DNA from: Clostridia bacterium
Lineage (GTDB): Bacteria > Bacillota > Clostridia > Oscillospirales > Acutalibacteraceae
Direction: 5' to 3'
NCBI GenBank assembly: GCA_017624735.1
Contig: JAGAMK010000004.1
Coordinates: 21,563-85,562, forward strand
Length of the DNA: 64,000 nucleotides
A program made the position numbers and the translations under genes. Shown here in pieces: positions 16,277-23,867 of this stretch. Position 1 is the first letter of the stretch. Every line of letters starts with the position of its first letter. The notes under the pieces are model-generated. The model was not told the DNA's origin, ran no database searches, and worked only from the letters and a program-made list of their open reading frames with translations.

Positions 16277-17755
16277 ATGAAAAAAACAGTATATAAAGTG
16301 CTGTCCGCCATAACAGCACTTTGTGTTTTATTAAGCGTTATATCATTTGTTTCCGTAGCGGCACCTGCATCAGAATATATTCAAGGTGAACGTATCGATA
16401 TAATAGATATATGCCCAGAAAAGGAATTGCCCTATGCCGATAATAACAGACCGATTAAATTCTATTCGGCTTTGGATGATGCGGATGCAGGTTATCGTTT
16501 CTATGACCAATTAACCGATAGACAAAAGAGTATGTATGATTGCATAAAGACCGCAGGTGTTACTGATAAAGTAACACTTAGATTTAATGATTATTATCAT
16601 GGCACAGGCACAACCCAGAACAATGCTGCATATGCACCACAATCGGAAATAAACTACGATATTAAAATGGCACTTACGGCTGTTATGGAAGATAATCCTA
16701 TGATTTTCTGGCCTGATGGTTTTACATATAATTATCCTTACTATCCATCGCATAATAGCACTACTGGGGAATATACAGCAGAAATCAGAAGCATTAATCT
16801 TACAGTGTATTTTGATGAAAATTCATATGTCGATATGGATGATGTTAAATTGCATTATGATTTACTGCTTGAAGAAGTCAACGACTTTACAGTAAATGGA
16901 TTTAACAGATATGAAAAAGTTAAATCAATTCACGATGCACTTTGTGATTTAATTACATACCCTGAAAATCAAGGTACGAGTAGTTCACCAAATTATGGAC
17001 CTATGGCACATCACCCAACAGGGGCATTGATTTATGGTAAATCCGTTTGTGAGGGATATGCGGAGGCTTTTAAACTTATATGTGACCGAGAGGGTATTCC
17101 TTGCATTACAGTAGTGGGTTATGGTAATGGTGGTGCCCACAAGTGGAATTATGTTAAAATGGATGATGGTTTGTGGTATCTGTTAGATTCCACATGGTCT
17201 GACTGGATAACGTACATAGAGTATGGCGACTTTCTTATTGGAACTGATTTTGATAGTGGAAGCCATGTGCCTACTGGTGCTATGTATAATGGTGTAACTG
17301 CTTTACAATATCCAATACTTGCAAGTGATACATACAGTTTTACAATACCAATGAAGGACACTCCGGATATGGCATTTAATAACACAAGAAATGTACTTTA
17401 TGTAGGTAAGGAACTTACAAGTATTAATACAGTATTGAGTTATGTAGGTTTACCTACGGGTGTAACTTTTACCTATTCGGGATCAGGCACAACAGGCAGG
17501 GTGTTGACGTTTACAAAGGATGAAAATGGCGCTTCAAAGAGCTATACAGTAGCAATCCGTGGTGATATTAATGCGAGTAATTCAACAAATAAAACCGACT
17601 ACACAGTATTAACCAAGGTGTGTGCCACAACACAAAAGATTGAAAAAGACACTGCAAAATTCTATGCAGGGGATATGAATCAGGATGGTGCAATTGACGG
17701 ATTTGATGCAATAGCACACGAATTATACACCAATGGAACATTAACTTTCGATTAA
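16277..17755 (+). CDS. Secreted transglutaminase-like protein with C-terminal dockerin-like segment
   Basis: A 492-residue exported protein with a signal peptide (MKKTVYKVLSAITALCVLLS, cleavage around VSVAAPA). The transglutaminase core has Cys in GKSVCEGYAEAFKLICDREG, His in GAHKWNYVKM and Asp in LLDSTWSDW. The last 30 residues contain GDMNQDGAIDGFDAIAHELY, one calcium-binding dockerin-type repeat with its following helix; only a weak second half precedes it (GDINASNSTNKTDYTVLTK), so it looks like a degenerate or reordered dockerin. It probably acts on peptides at the cell surface. A terminator follows. Confidence 0.8.
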   Translation: MKKTVYKVLSAITALCVLLSVISFVSVAAPASEYIQGERIDIIDICPEKELPYADNNRPIKFYSALDDADAGYRFYDQLTDRQKSMYDCIKTAGVTDKVTLRFNDYYHGTGTTQNNAAYAPQSEINYDIKMALTAVMEDNPMIFWPDGFTYNYPYYPSHNSTTGEYTAEIRSINLTVYFDENSYVDMDDVKLHYDLLLEEVNDFTVNGFNRYEKVKSIHDALCDLITYPENQGTSSSPNYGPMAHHPTGALIYGKSVCEGYAEAFKLICDREGIPCITVVGYGNGGAHKWNYVKMDDGLWYLLDSTWSDWITYIEYGDFLIGTDFDSGSHVPTGAMYNGVTALQYPILASDTYSFTIPMKDTPDMAFNNTRNVLYVGKELTSINTVLSYVGLPTGVTFTYSGSGTTGRVLTFTKDENGASKSYTVAIRGDINASNSTNKTDYTVLTKVCATTQKIEKDTAKFYAGDMNQDGAIDGFDAIAHELYTNGTLTFD

Positions 17756-17765
17756 AACAATTTAG

Positions 17766-17804
17766 GGACTTGTGCAAAATGTTGAAAATGCGCAAGTCCT
17801 TTTT
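17766..17804 (+). terminator. Terminator after the transglutaminase/dockerin gene
   Basis: An 11-bp stem GGACTTGTGCA/TGCGCAAGTCC (one G-T pair) with a 12-nt loop, followed by TTTTT. Confidence 0.85.
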
Positions 17805-17828
17805 GTATGGTTTTGCAAATGGAATTTG

Positions 17829-17857
17829 TTTACAAAATGTCAGATAACTGATATAAT
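17829..17857 (+). promoter_or_regulatory. Promoter of the secreted hydrolase gene
   Basis: TTTACA (17829-17834), 17-nt spacer, TATAAT (17852-17857). Confidence 0.7.
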
Positions 17858-17888
17858 TAATCTATAAATTTTGAAAAGAGGTATCTTT

Positions 17889-19712
17889 ATGAAAAAAATC
17901 AAAAAAGTCCTCGCAGTAGTATTGGCATTGGTGCTTGTTGTTTCTTGCGTATCCGTTTTAGGATATTCTGCAAAGAAAGAATATGTTCCTACAATTATTA
18001 TTCCGGGACTCTTCCAGAGCGAAACTTATGCTTATGAAAATGGTGAAATCGCTTGTGATGCTAACGGCACACCACTTGCAGCACCATTCTATGTGTCAAT
18101 CGGAGAAAAAGAAATTACTGACCTTGTTACAAATGCTCTTATTCCTATTACAAGAATGTTTATTTCTCAGGAAGATAAAGACCAGTTAGCAGCTAAAGAA
18201 GTTTCAAGAATTCTTGCAGGAATTCTTATGGGCAAACAGCGTTCAGATGCTAACGGTGAATTTATTGACGATGTTCGTCCTGCAGTTTATCAGGGTAGCG
18301 TAGCAACTATCGAAGATTATCAGTTAGAGGGTGTTCTTGCAGACTTCCCTGTTCAGGAATACTTTGAAATAGCTGGTATGGAATATCTTTATGTATTCAA
18401 TTATGTTTCAACAGGTAACATGATTCAGACTGCAAAAGACCTTTATGATTACATTCAGTTCGTAAAGAAGGATACAGGTGCTGACAAAGTTAATCTTGTT
18501 CCTGTAAGCCAAGGTGGTTCAATCACTAATGGTCTTATGAAATATTATGATGAACAGGGAATTTCACTTTCAAGAGATATCAACAGAATCGTATTTACAG
18601 TTCCTGCTCTTGACGGTGCAGCACTTCTTGGTGACTGTTACAGATACGGCTTTAACAAAAATGCAGATGTTCTTTATACATCAGCTATGCCATCAGTTAT
18701 AGGTTATGAAAACTATCTTGGCTATGTTATCAACATTCTTATGAGACTTATGCCAAAAGCTGATATTGATAATCTTCTTGACTGCATTGCAGAAGCTATG
18801 GTTGTTGATTATCTGAGATACTCAACACTTCTTTGGGGTCTTATTCCTTCAGGTGACTACCCTGCATGTAGAGAAAAATACCTTTCAGAACCAGGTCTTG
18901 AGGAAATTGCAAGACAGGCAGATTGGTATTATGATGCACAGCTTAATTCTGAAGAATATATTCTTCAGGCAATTGAAGATGGCGTAAAGGTATTTGATAT
19001 CGTTGATACAAACGTTGAACTTTATCAGCTTGCAGTATCACATGACAAGCAGAATTGTGATGGTATTATTCACGTTGATTCAACATCAATGGGTGCATAT
19101 AGCGTAAACGTTGGCGAAAAACTTCCAGCAGATTATGTTCCATCACGCAACAACTGTTCAGACCCTGCAAATCACGACCATACAGACCCAGAGGGAATTA
19201 TGGATGTTTGTGCAGGTCTTCTTCCTGAACACACATTCTATTTTAGCGGACAGAACCACGCAACAACAGCGTCAAATGACGTTATTATGACACTTATTAT
19301 TCAGCTTCTCACAGATGATAGTTTTACAAGTGTTCATTCATATCCTGACAAGTTCCCACAGTTTAACTATAGCCGTGAAACAAAGACATTGAGAGAAGAT
19401 GTTGATTATATGAGAGATTACGACACATCAACTCTTACTCCTGAAGCTGCTGCAGAACTTGAAGGTGCAATTCAGCAGGTTGACGAAATGTTAGCAAACA
19501 AGGTTGTTGACGTTGATGAGTTCAAGGCTGCAAGCGACCGATTCTATGCAATCAAAGGACAGATTGATAACGGTGAAGCTGTTATTACAGAAAAAGGTAT
19601 AAACAGAGTGCTCTACATTCTTACAAAGACAATATCCGATGTGCTTTACCTTATATATGGTGACACAGCATTCAGTGAAATGGGCATTTTCTGGTTAGAC
19701 AAAATTAAATAA
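17889..19712 (+). CDS. Secreted alpha/beta-hydrolase (lipase/esterase-like)
   Basis: A 607-residue exported protein with a signal peptide (KKIKKVLAVVLALVLVVSC). Just after it, TIIIPGLFQSET is the oxyanion-side strand of lipase-like alpha/beta hydrolases; VNLVPVSQGGSITNGLMKYY supplies a nucleophile elbow of the form x-S-Q-G-G, with Val where GxSxG lipases have Gly. A possible catalytic His is in SGQNHATTAS. The C-terminal region (about 515-570) is helical and FIVAR-like (LTPEAAAELEGAIQQVDEML). The substrate is unknown; lipid or ester hydrolysis outside the cell is inferred. The start is ATG at 17889 with AAGAGG 8-9 bases upstream; a TTG at 17871 is in frame but upstream of that site. Confidence 0.72.
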   Translation: MKKIKKVLAVVLALVLVVSCVSVLGYSAKKEYVPTIIIPGLFQSETYAYENGEIACDANGTPLAAPFYVSIGEKEITDLVTNALIPITRMFISQEDKDQLAAKEVSRILAGILMGKQRSDANGEFIDDVRPAVYQGSVATIEDYQLEGVLADFPVQEYFEIAGMEYLYVFNYVSTGNMIQTAKDLYDYIQFVKKDTGADKVNLVPVSQGGSITNGLMKYYDEQGISLSRDINRIVFTVPALDGAALLGDCYRYGFNKNADVLYTSAMPSVIGYENYLGYVINILMRLMPKADIDNLLDCIAEAMVVDYLRYSTLLWGLIPSGDYPACREKYLSEPGLEEIARQADWYYDAQLNSEEYILQAIEDGVKVFDIVDTNVELYQLAVSHDKQNCDGIIHVDSTSMGAYSVNVGEKLPADYVPSRNNCSDPANHDHTDPEGIMDVCAGLLPEHTFYFSGQNHATTASNDVIMTLIIQLLTDDSFTSVHSYPDKFPQFNYSRETKTLREDVDYMRDYDTSTLTPEAAAELEGAIQQVDEMLANKVVDVDEFKAASDRFYAIKGQIDNGEAVITEKGINRVLYILTKTISDVLYLIYGDTAFSEMGIFWLDKIK

Positions 19713-19723
19713 ATAAACAGTAA

Positions 19724-19750
19724 GACAGGGGTTTATCCCCTGTCTCTTTT
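19724..19750 (+). terminator. Terminator after the secreted hydrolase
   Basis: A perfect 8-bp stem GACAGGGG/CCCCTGTC with a 5-nt loop, followed by TCTTTTAA. Confidence 0.85.
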
Positions 19751-19767
19751 AATGTGTAGATGTGAGA

Positions 19768-20478
19768 ATGAAAAAACCAATTAAAGAAACTCTTCTCTGG
19801 ATGTTTTTTACTAAACATTGTCTTTACTGCAACAAGGTTGTTGATAGAAAAAGTGACGTTTGTGAAGATTGTCGTGAAAATCTGCCCATAATAAAAGATG
19901 AAAAGTGCAAATATTGTGGTGTAGAGAAAATTCGTTGTAATTGTAAAAATCATAGAAAGGGATATGATGGTATCTCGGCACCATTTTATTATGAAAAGAA
20001 TATCAGAGAAAGTATAAGATTATTAAAATTTAATGGTAAGGATTTTATTGCAAATCAACTTTCTGATGATATGGCTGAATCTGTAAAATCCGATTTCAAA
20101 GACATTGTTTTTGATATGATTTGCTTTGTGCCATTTTCAAAAGGTAATAAACTTACCAGAAAATATAATCCTAGTGAATTGTTAGCAAAACATCTGTCAA
20201 AAAAACTTGAAATCCCATTGAAACCAACACTTACTAAACTTTATGAAAATGAAAATCAACGAAATCTTAGCATGATGGAACGAATCGGTAATGTTTTCGG
20301 TGTTTTTGACGTGGTGGAGGATGCTGACATTAAAGACAAAACCATTTTGTTGGTGGATGATGTAAAAACTACGGGTGCAACTCTCAGTAACTGTGCATGG
20401 ATATTGAAAATCCGTGGTGCAAAGAATGTTTATTGTGCGACCGTGGCAATTACACCACCAAAGAAAGATAAAAAATAA
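19768..20478 (+). CDS. comF: ComF-family protein (phosphoribosyltransferase-like)
   Basis: About 236 residues. The N-terminal zinc-binding part has paired cysteines (CLYCNK, CEDC, CKYC, CNC), and the C-terminal half is a phosphoribosyltransferase fold with the PRPP-binding motif ILLVDDVKTTGATL near residue 190. ComF proteins are linked to uptake and processing of single-stranded DNA in competence, but many genomes carry the gene without known competence. No comFA helicase lies next to it. The start may be ATG at 19768 or GTG at 19762; neither has a strong ribosome site. It ends in a bidirectional terminator. Confidence 0.85.
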   Translation: MKKPIKETLLWMFFTKHCLYCNKVVDRKSDVCEDCRENLPIIKDEKCKYCGVEKIRCNCKNHRKGYDGISAPFYYEKNIRESIRLLKFNGKDFIANQLSDDMAESVKSDFKDIVFDMICFVPFSKGNKLTRKYNPSELLAKHLSKKLEIPLKPTLTKLYENENQRNLSMMERIGNVFGVFDVVEDADIKDKTILLVDDVKTTGATLSNCAWILKIRGAKNVYCATVAITPPKKDKK

Positions 20479-20511
20479 TCCCATGACACGAAATGTGTCA
20501 TGGGATTATTT
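20477..20511. terminator. Bidirectional terminator between comF and the PHP gene
   Basis: A perfect 13-bp stem (20477-20489 with 20495-20507) with a GAAAT loop, flanked by A/T-rich sequence on both sides; it overlaps the comF stop codon. Confidence 0.88.
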
Positions 20512-20514
20512 GAA

Positions 20515-21921
20515 TTATTTAGTTACAGGTTTAACAAGGAAATCGTAAACTTCTTTACCTAAAGGTATTGACGTACATACCTCAATGATGAAATGCTTTA
20601 ATTCTGCAAGGATATTACCGAAGTCAAAAGTTGTTTTTACATTTGATTCAGGTGCGTTATCATAGTCAAGTGTGAATGCCTGTGTATAAAGCACACCACC
20701 ATGACCAAAAGCCTCTGCTCTTACGTATGAACCGATTTCATCAGAATAATCATCAAGGTCAATAGTGTTGCCAACTGCAATAACCTTGCCGTCTGCAATC
20801 CAATGAACAGTAAGTGCATTGTCAACGTCAAGAGTAATAGTGTCGTCTGTTTCGTTAACAATAATATTTGTTACTTTTGGTGTGGGGATTGAACCGTCAC
20901 GGTTTTCCTGCTCAAATTCTGTGCCCCAATCAATTCCTGTTTCAAGTGAAAACTGAGCCAATTCTTCAGAATTCTTTATGTATCGGCTAACTGCAAAGAA
21001 AGAACCATCTTGGAGACAAGTGCGAACATTCTCTGCATTGTTTTCAGGCATGCACAAGTCAGTCCATGCACAACCAACTTTATCAAGCTGATGTGCATCC
21101 GTTGTTGCAATTGCAAATACATTTCTGCCTGTTGGAACAACTTTTTGGAGAAGAATGTCCCAGAGTTTTCTGTCGTATTTTGTTCTGCCGTCTTTTTTAG
21201 AGTTGATATCAATACCAATGCAGGAATTGTAGTTTATGAGAATATTTGCGAACTTGTTGATAACATAGCTATACCAAGAATCACTTTCGTCATAAGCATC
21301 TGCCTGACATTCTTCTTCCTTTGCCTTTGTGTATTCGCCTGGATGGTTGATTACACTAAGGCCTCCTGTTTCGTCAACATTTCTTATAACCTCATCATAG
21401 TTGCTTGTACCACCAACAAGTCCGTCGCCGTATTCGGTAAACCAACTGTTTACATGAGCGTTGTTAAGGGATGTAGGATTCTGTTCAATTCCAAGCGGAA
21501 CTGCAATCATACCTCTACCATTTCTGCCAACACCTGTAGTGATTTCGTTGTATCTTTCTTCTGTCAAAGGTGTAATCTGACGGAGTTTTCCGTCTGCAAT
21601 ACTCAAAGCAATTTTAAAATAGTTTCTGCTGCTTACAGTTGTCCAACCCTTGCTTGTGATACCGTGGTCAGTAAGAGCAAGAACATCATATCCTTGTGCG
21701 TAGTGTTCTTCAATCATAACATTCATGTCTTCATCACCATCGGATGCAGTTGTGTGACAATGAAGGTCCGCCTTGTATTGGTCCCAATTTTCAAAATCAA
21801 CGCTTGAATATGGGTTATTTATTATGTAGTCAACATCCTCAGCAGCAAAAGCCACTACACTACAACTGAAAGTCATTACACCCGCCAAAGCGAGAGCAAT
21901 AATTTTTTTAGCCTTTTTCAT
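20515..21921 (-). CDS. Secreted PHP-domain metallo-phosphoesterase
   Basis: A 468-residue exported protein. The signal peptide (KKAKKIIALALAGVMTFSC) ends near VAFA. A PHP domain follows: KADLHCHTTASDGDE near residue 50 and ALTDHGITS near 81 carry metal-binding His/Asp; further ligands are likely in INHPGEY and TTDAHQ. The C-terminal 100 residues look like a beta domain (VTNIIVNETDDTITLDVDNA). PHP enzymes hydrolyse phosphoester or related bonds with two or three metal ions. Most bacterial PHP proteins are cytoplasmic, so export is noteworthy. The substrate is unknown; extracellular phosphate release is an inference. Confidence 0.82.
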   Translation of the reverse strand: MKKAKKIIALALAGVMTFSCSVVAFAAEDVDYIINNPYSSVDFENWDQYKADLHCHTTASDGDEDMNVMIEEHYAQGYDVLALTDHGITSKGWTTVSSRNYFKIALSIADGKLRQITPLTEERYNEITTGVGRNGRGMIAVPLGIEQNPTSLNNAHVNSWFTEYGDGLVGGTSNYDEVIRNVDETGGLSVINHPGEYTKAKEEECQADAYDESDSWYSYVINKFANILINYNSCIGIDINSKKDGRTKYDRKLWDILLQKVVPTGRNVFAIATTDAHQLDKVGCAWTDLCMPENNAENVRTCLQDGSFFAVSRYIKNSEELAQFSLETGIDWGTEFEQENRDGSIPTPKVTNIIVNETDDTITLDVDNALTVHWIADGKVIAVGNTIDLDDYSDEIGSYVRAEAFGHGGVLYTQAFTLDYDNAPESNVKTTFDFGNILAELKHFIIEVCTSIPLGKEVYDFLVKPVTK

Positions 21922-22119
21922 AAATAATCCTCATTTCCAATTTTATGATTAAATTTTACCTCGAAAAAATAAGTCTGTCAATAATATGTATGAAGATAAT
22001 TTGAGTAGTTTGCGTTGACATTTTGCAGTATGAAGAATATGAAAAAACTTTGTTGAATAAAGGTATAAATATTACCAAAAAAATGAGATTTTGCACATGA
22101 AAAAAGTACGATATTGCTA

Positions 22120-22147
22120 TTGAAAAAAGAAAGCAAAGTGCTATAAT
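22120..22147 (+). promoter_or_regulatory. Promoter of the ATP synthase operon
   Basis: TTGAAA (22120-22125), 16-nt spacer, TATAAT (22142-22147), 32 bases before the first gene. The 258-base gap to the divergent PHP gene is otherwise A/T-rich and shows no gene. Confidence 0.7.
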
Positions 22148-22179
22148 AATTTTAGTATATAAAGAGAAGTGGTGATTGT

Positions 22180-22503
22180 ATGAGCCATAATATTATCGGT
22201 GCTTTGGTAACGGCTGTAATCGGTTTCTTGATTGCCTTTATCAATTATTCTTTTTCGAAAAAAGCTCTTGAAAAAGCTCCGGAAAAATTTTCACTTATAA
22301 CAGTGGTTCGACAGATTTTACAGATAGGTTATCTCGCCATTGTTTATTTTGTTGGTACAAAAATACAAGTTGCAGATGTTGTTTACCTGCTTGTGGGAGC
22401 AGTTTTGGGTATGACCATACCAATGTTCTATTTTACAAAGAAACTTTTGACATTCAACGAAAGTTTAGTTAAGACTAAAAAGGAGGATGATGCAAATGGG
22501 TGA
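22180..22503 (+). CDS. atpI: AtpI-like small membrane protein
   Basis: A 107-residue protein with about three to four hydrophobic segments (residues 5-25, 42-60, 68-88), first in the ATP synthase operon. Position, size and hydrophobic pattern match the poorly conserved AtpI (UncI), which helps assemble the c-ring and may aid Mg transport. The identification is mainly positional. Its 3' end overlaps atpB by 8 bases, and the AAGGAGG for atpB lies inside its coding region. Confidence 0.65.
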   Translation: MSHNIIGALVTAVIGFLIAFINYSFSKKALEKAPEKFSLITVVRQILQIGYLAIVYFVGTKIQVADVVYLLVGAVLGMTIPMFYFTKKLLTFNESLVKTKKEDDANG

Positions 22504-23164
22504 AAAATCGGAAGTAATTATTAACCTTTTTGGCATTCTTGATGTAACAGGTGAAGTCGTCACAATGTGGATAATGCTTTTTGTTGTCACATTGATTTCG
22601 CTTATAGTGAAAAAAAATCTTAAAGAAAGACCGGGCAAGTTTCAGAATATTATTGAAACCGGTGTAGAGTATCTTGATAATTTCTTTACAGATATTCTCG
22701 GTAAAAAGAAGGCAAGAAAATATTTCACATTCCTTGCATCACTTTTTATTTTCATTATTTTCTCAAACTATTCGGGAATGTTTCCTGGTGTGGGTCTTAC
22801 GGATTATGTAAAGGCTCCAACAGCCTCTCTTTCCGTTACGGCAGCATTGGGTGTAATGACATTTTTCTTCTTGCAGATTTCGGGTATCAAACACAATGCA
22901 AAGCATTATTTCAAGCATTTTGTGTCACCGATATTCATTATGTTGCCACTTCTTTTGCTTGATGAAATAATCAAACCTGCATCTCTTGCTTTACGTTTGT
23001 ATGGTAACATATTTGGTGAAGAAATGGTTACAGAAGAACTTTATCATATCTTGCCAATTGGTGCACCTGTAATCATGATGGTACTTTCACTGCTTTTCTG
23101 TGCTTTACAAGCAATAGTGTTTACAATGCTCGTCTCAATTTATCTTGACGAGGTTACAGAATAA
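22496..23164 (+). CDS. atpB: ATP synthase F0 subunit a
   Basis: A 222-residue integral membrane subunit forming the ion half-channels next to the c-ring. The essential Arg lies in SLALRLYGNIFGEEM near residue 166-180, the most conserved part of subunit a; SNYSGMFPG earlier is also typical. The start is ATG at 22496, 9 bases after AGGAGG (22481-22486); ATGs at 22487 and 22490 are too close to that site. The protein is rather short for subunit a, as in many Firmicutes. Confidence 0.93.
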   Translation: MGEKSEVIINLFGILDVTGEVVTMWIMLFVVTLISLIVKKNLKERPGKFQNIIETGVEYLDNFFTDILGKKKARKYFTFLASLFIFIIFSNYSGMFPGVGLTDYVKAPTASLSVTAALGVMTFFFLQISGIKHNAKHYFKHFVSPIFIMLPLLLLDEIIKPASLALRLYGNIFGEEMVTEELYHILPIGAPVIMMVLSLLFCALQAIVFTMLVSIYLDEVTE

Positions 23165-23194
23165 AATAAATTATAATTTAAGGAGTTAATAAAA

Positions 23195-23425
23195 ATGACA
23201 AATTCAGCAATTATCGCAATGGCAGCAGCAATCGCAATCGCAATCAGTACACTTGGTCCATCAATTGGACAGGGAATTACAGCTAGGGCAGCTATGGAAA
23301 GTATTGCACGTCAGCCTGAAGCAGCAAAGGATATCCGTTCAACTCTTATTATTTCCCTTGCTCTTATGGAAGCACTTACAATCTACGGTCTTCTTATTGC
23401 ATTCATGCTTGTTTCAAAAATCTAA
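23195..23425 (+). CDS. atpE: ATP synthase F0 subunit c
   Basis: A 76-residue two-helix subunit that forms the rotor ring. The loop ARQPEA is canonical. The ion-binding carboxylate is Glu in [11 protein letters not shown]. Helix 1 carries Gln in GPSIGQG and helix 2 carries Tyr four residues after the Glu+1 position, as in Na-binding rings, but the Ser/Thr that follow Glu in those rings are Ala and Leu here. Coupling ion is therefore uncertain, with protons favoured. The ribosome site AAGGAG is strong and the 10-base gap to atpF indicates co-translation. Confidence 0.95.
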   Translation: MTNSAIIAMAAAIAIAISTLGPSIGQGITARAAMESIARQPEAAKDIRSTLIISLALMEALTIYGLLIAFMLVSKI

Positions 23426-23435
23426 GGAGTGAACT

Positions 23436-23861
23436 ATGAATATACAGCCATCAATAATGGTCTGGACTGTAATTTGCTTTTTGCTTCTGACAGTAATACT
23501 TAAAAATCTTCTCTTTAAACCGGTGCTTAAGGTTATGGATAGCCGACGTGAAAAAACACAGGCTGCAAAAGAGAAAAAAGAAAACATTGAAAAACTTATT
23601 CAGGAGAATTTGGAGCAGGTTGAAAAAGAAAAGGCTCTTGCTGCTGAAAAGAAAATAAAAGAAGAAAAACAGAAACTTGAGCAGATACAGCTTCAAGGCA
23701 AAAACGAAATTGAAACTGCACAAAGACAATGTCTTGATGATATACAGAAGTATAGAGAAGACATTATCCACGAGCGTGATAAAATTGTGTATTCCGTTGC
23801 TCCAAAAATGGAGACAGCGGCGGCTTTGTTTGCGAAAAATATTATCTCGCATAGGATATGA
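23436..23861 (+). CDS. atpF: ATP synthase F0 subunit b
   Basis: A 141-residue peripheral-stalk subunit: one N-terminal membrane helix (about 8-27) and a long charged coiled-coil (about 40-120, rich in Lys/Glu). Conserved features such as FKPVLKVMDSRREK after the helix are clear. It is a little shorter than usual (about 160). Only 6 bases separate it from the next gene, which itself begins with a second b-like stalk. The two may pair as b and b', as in cyanobacteria and alphaproteobacteria (inference). Confidence 0.92.
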   Translation: MNIQPSIMVWTVICFLLLTVILKNLLFKPVLKVMDSRREKTQAAKEKKENIEKLIQENLEQVEKEKALAAEKKIKEEKQKLEQIQLQGKNEIETAQRQCLDDIQKYREDIIHERDKIVYSVAPKMETAAALFAKNIISHRI

Positions 23862-23867
23862 TAAATT

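Noticed and set aside
21010-21807. A 265-codon open frame on the plus strand opposite the PHP gene
   Set aside because: It is antisense to a gene with signal peptide and catalytic motifs; its product is Cys/Val/Phe-rich with no domain pattern and no ribosome site.
23862-23867. A separate atpH (delta) gene between b and alpha
   Set aside because: The gap is 6 bases; delta-type sequence is found only inside the fused frame.
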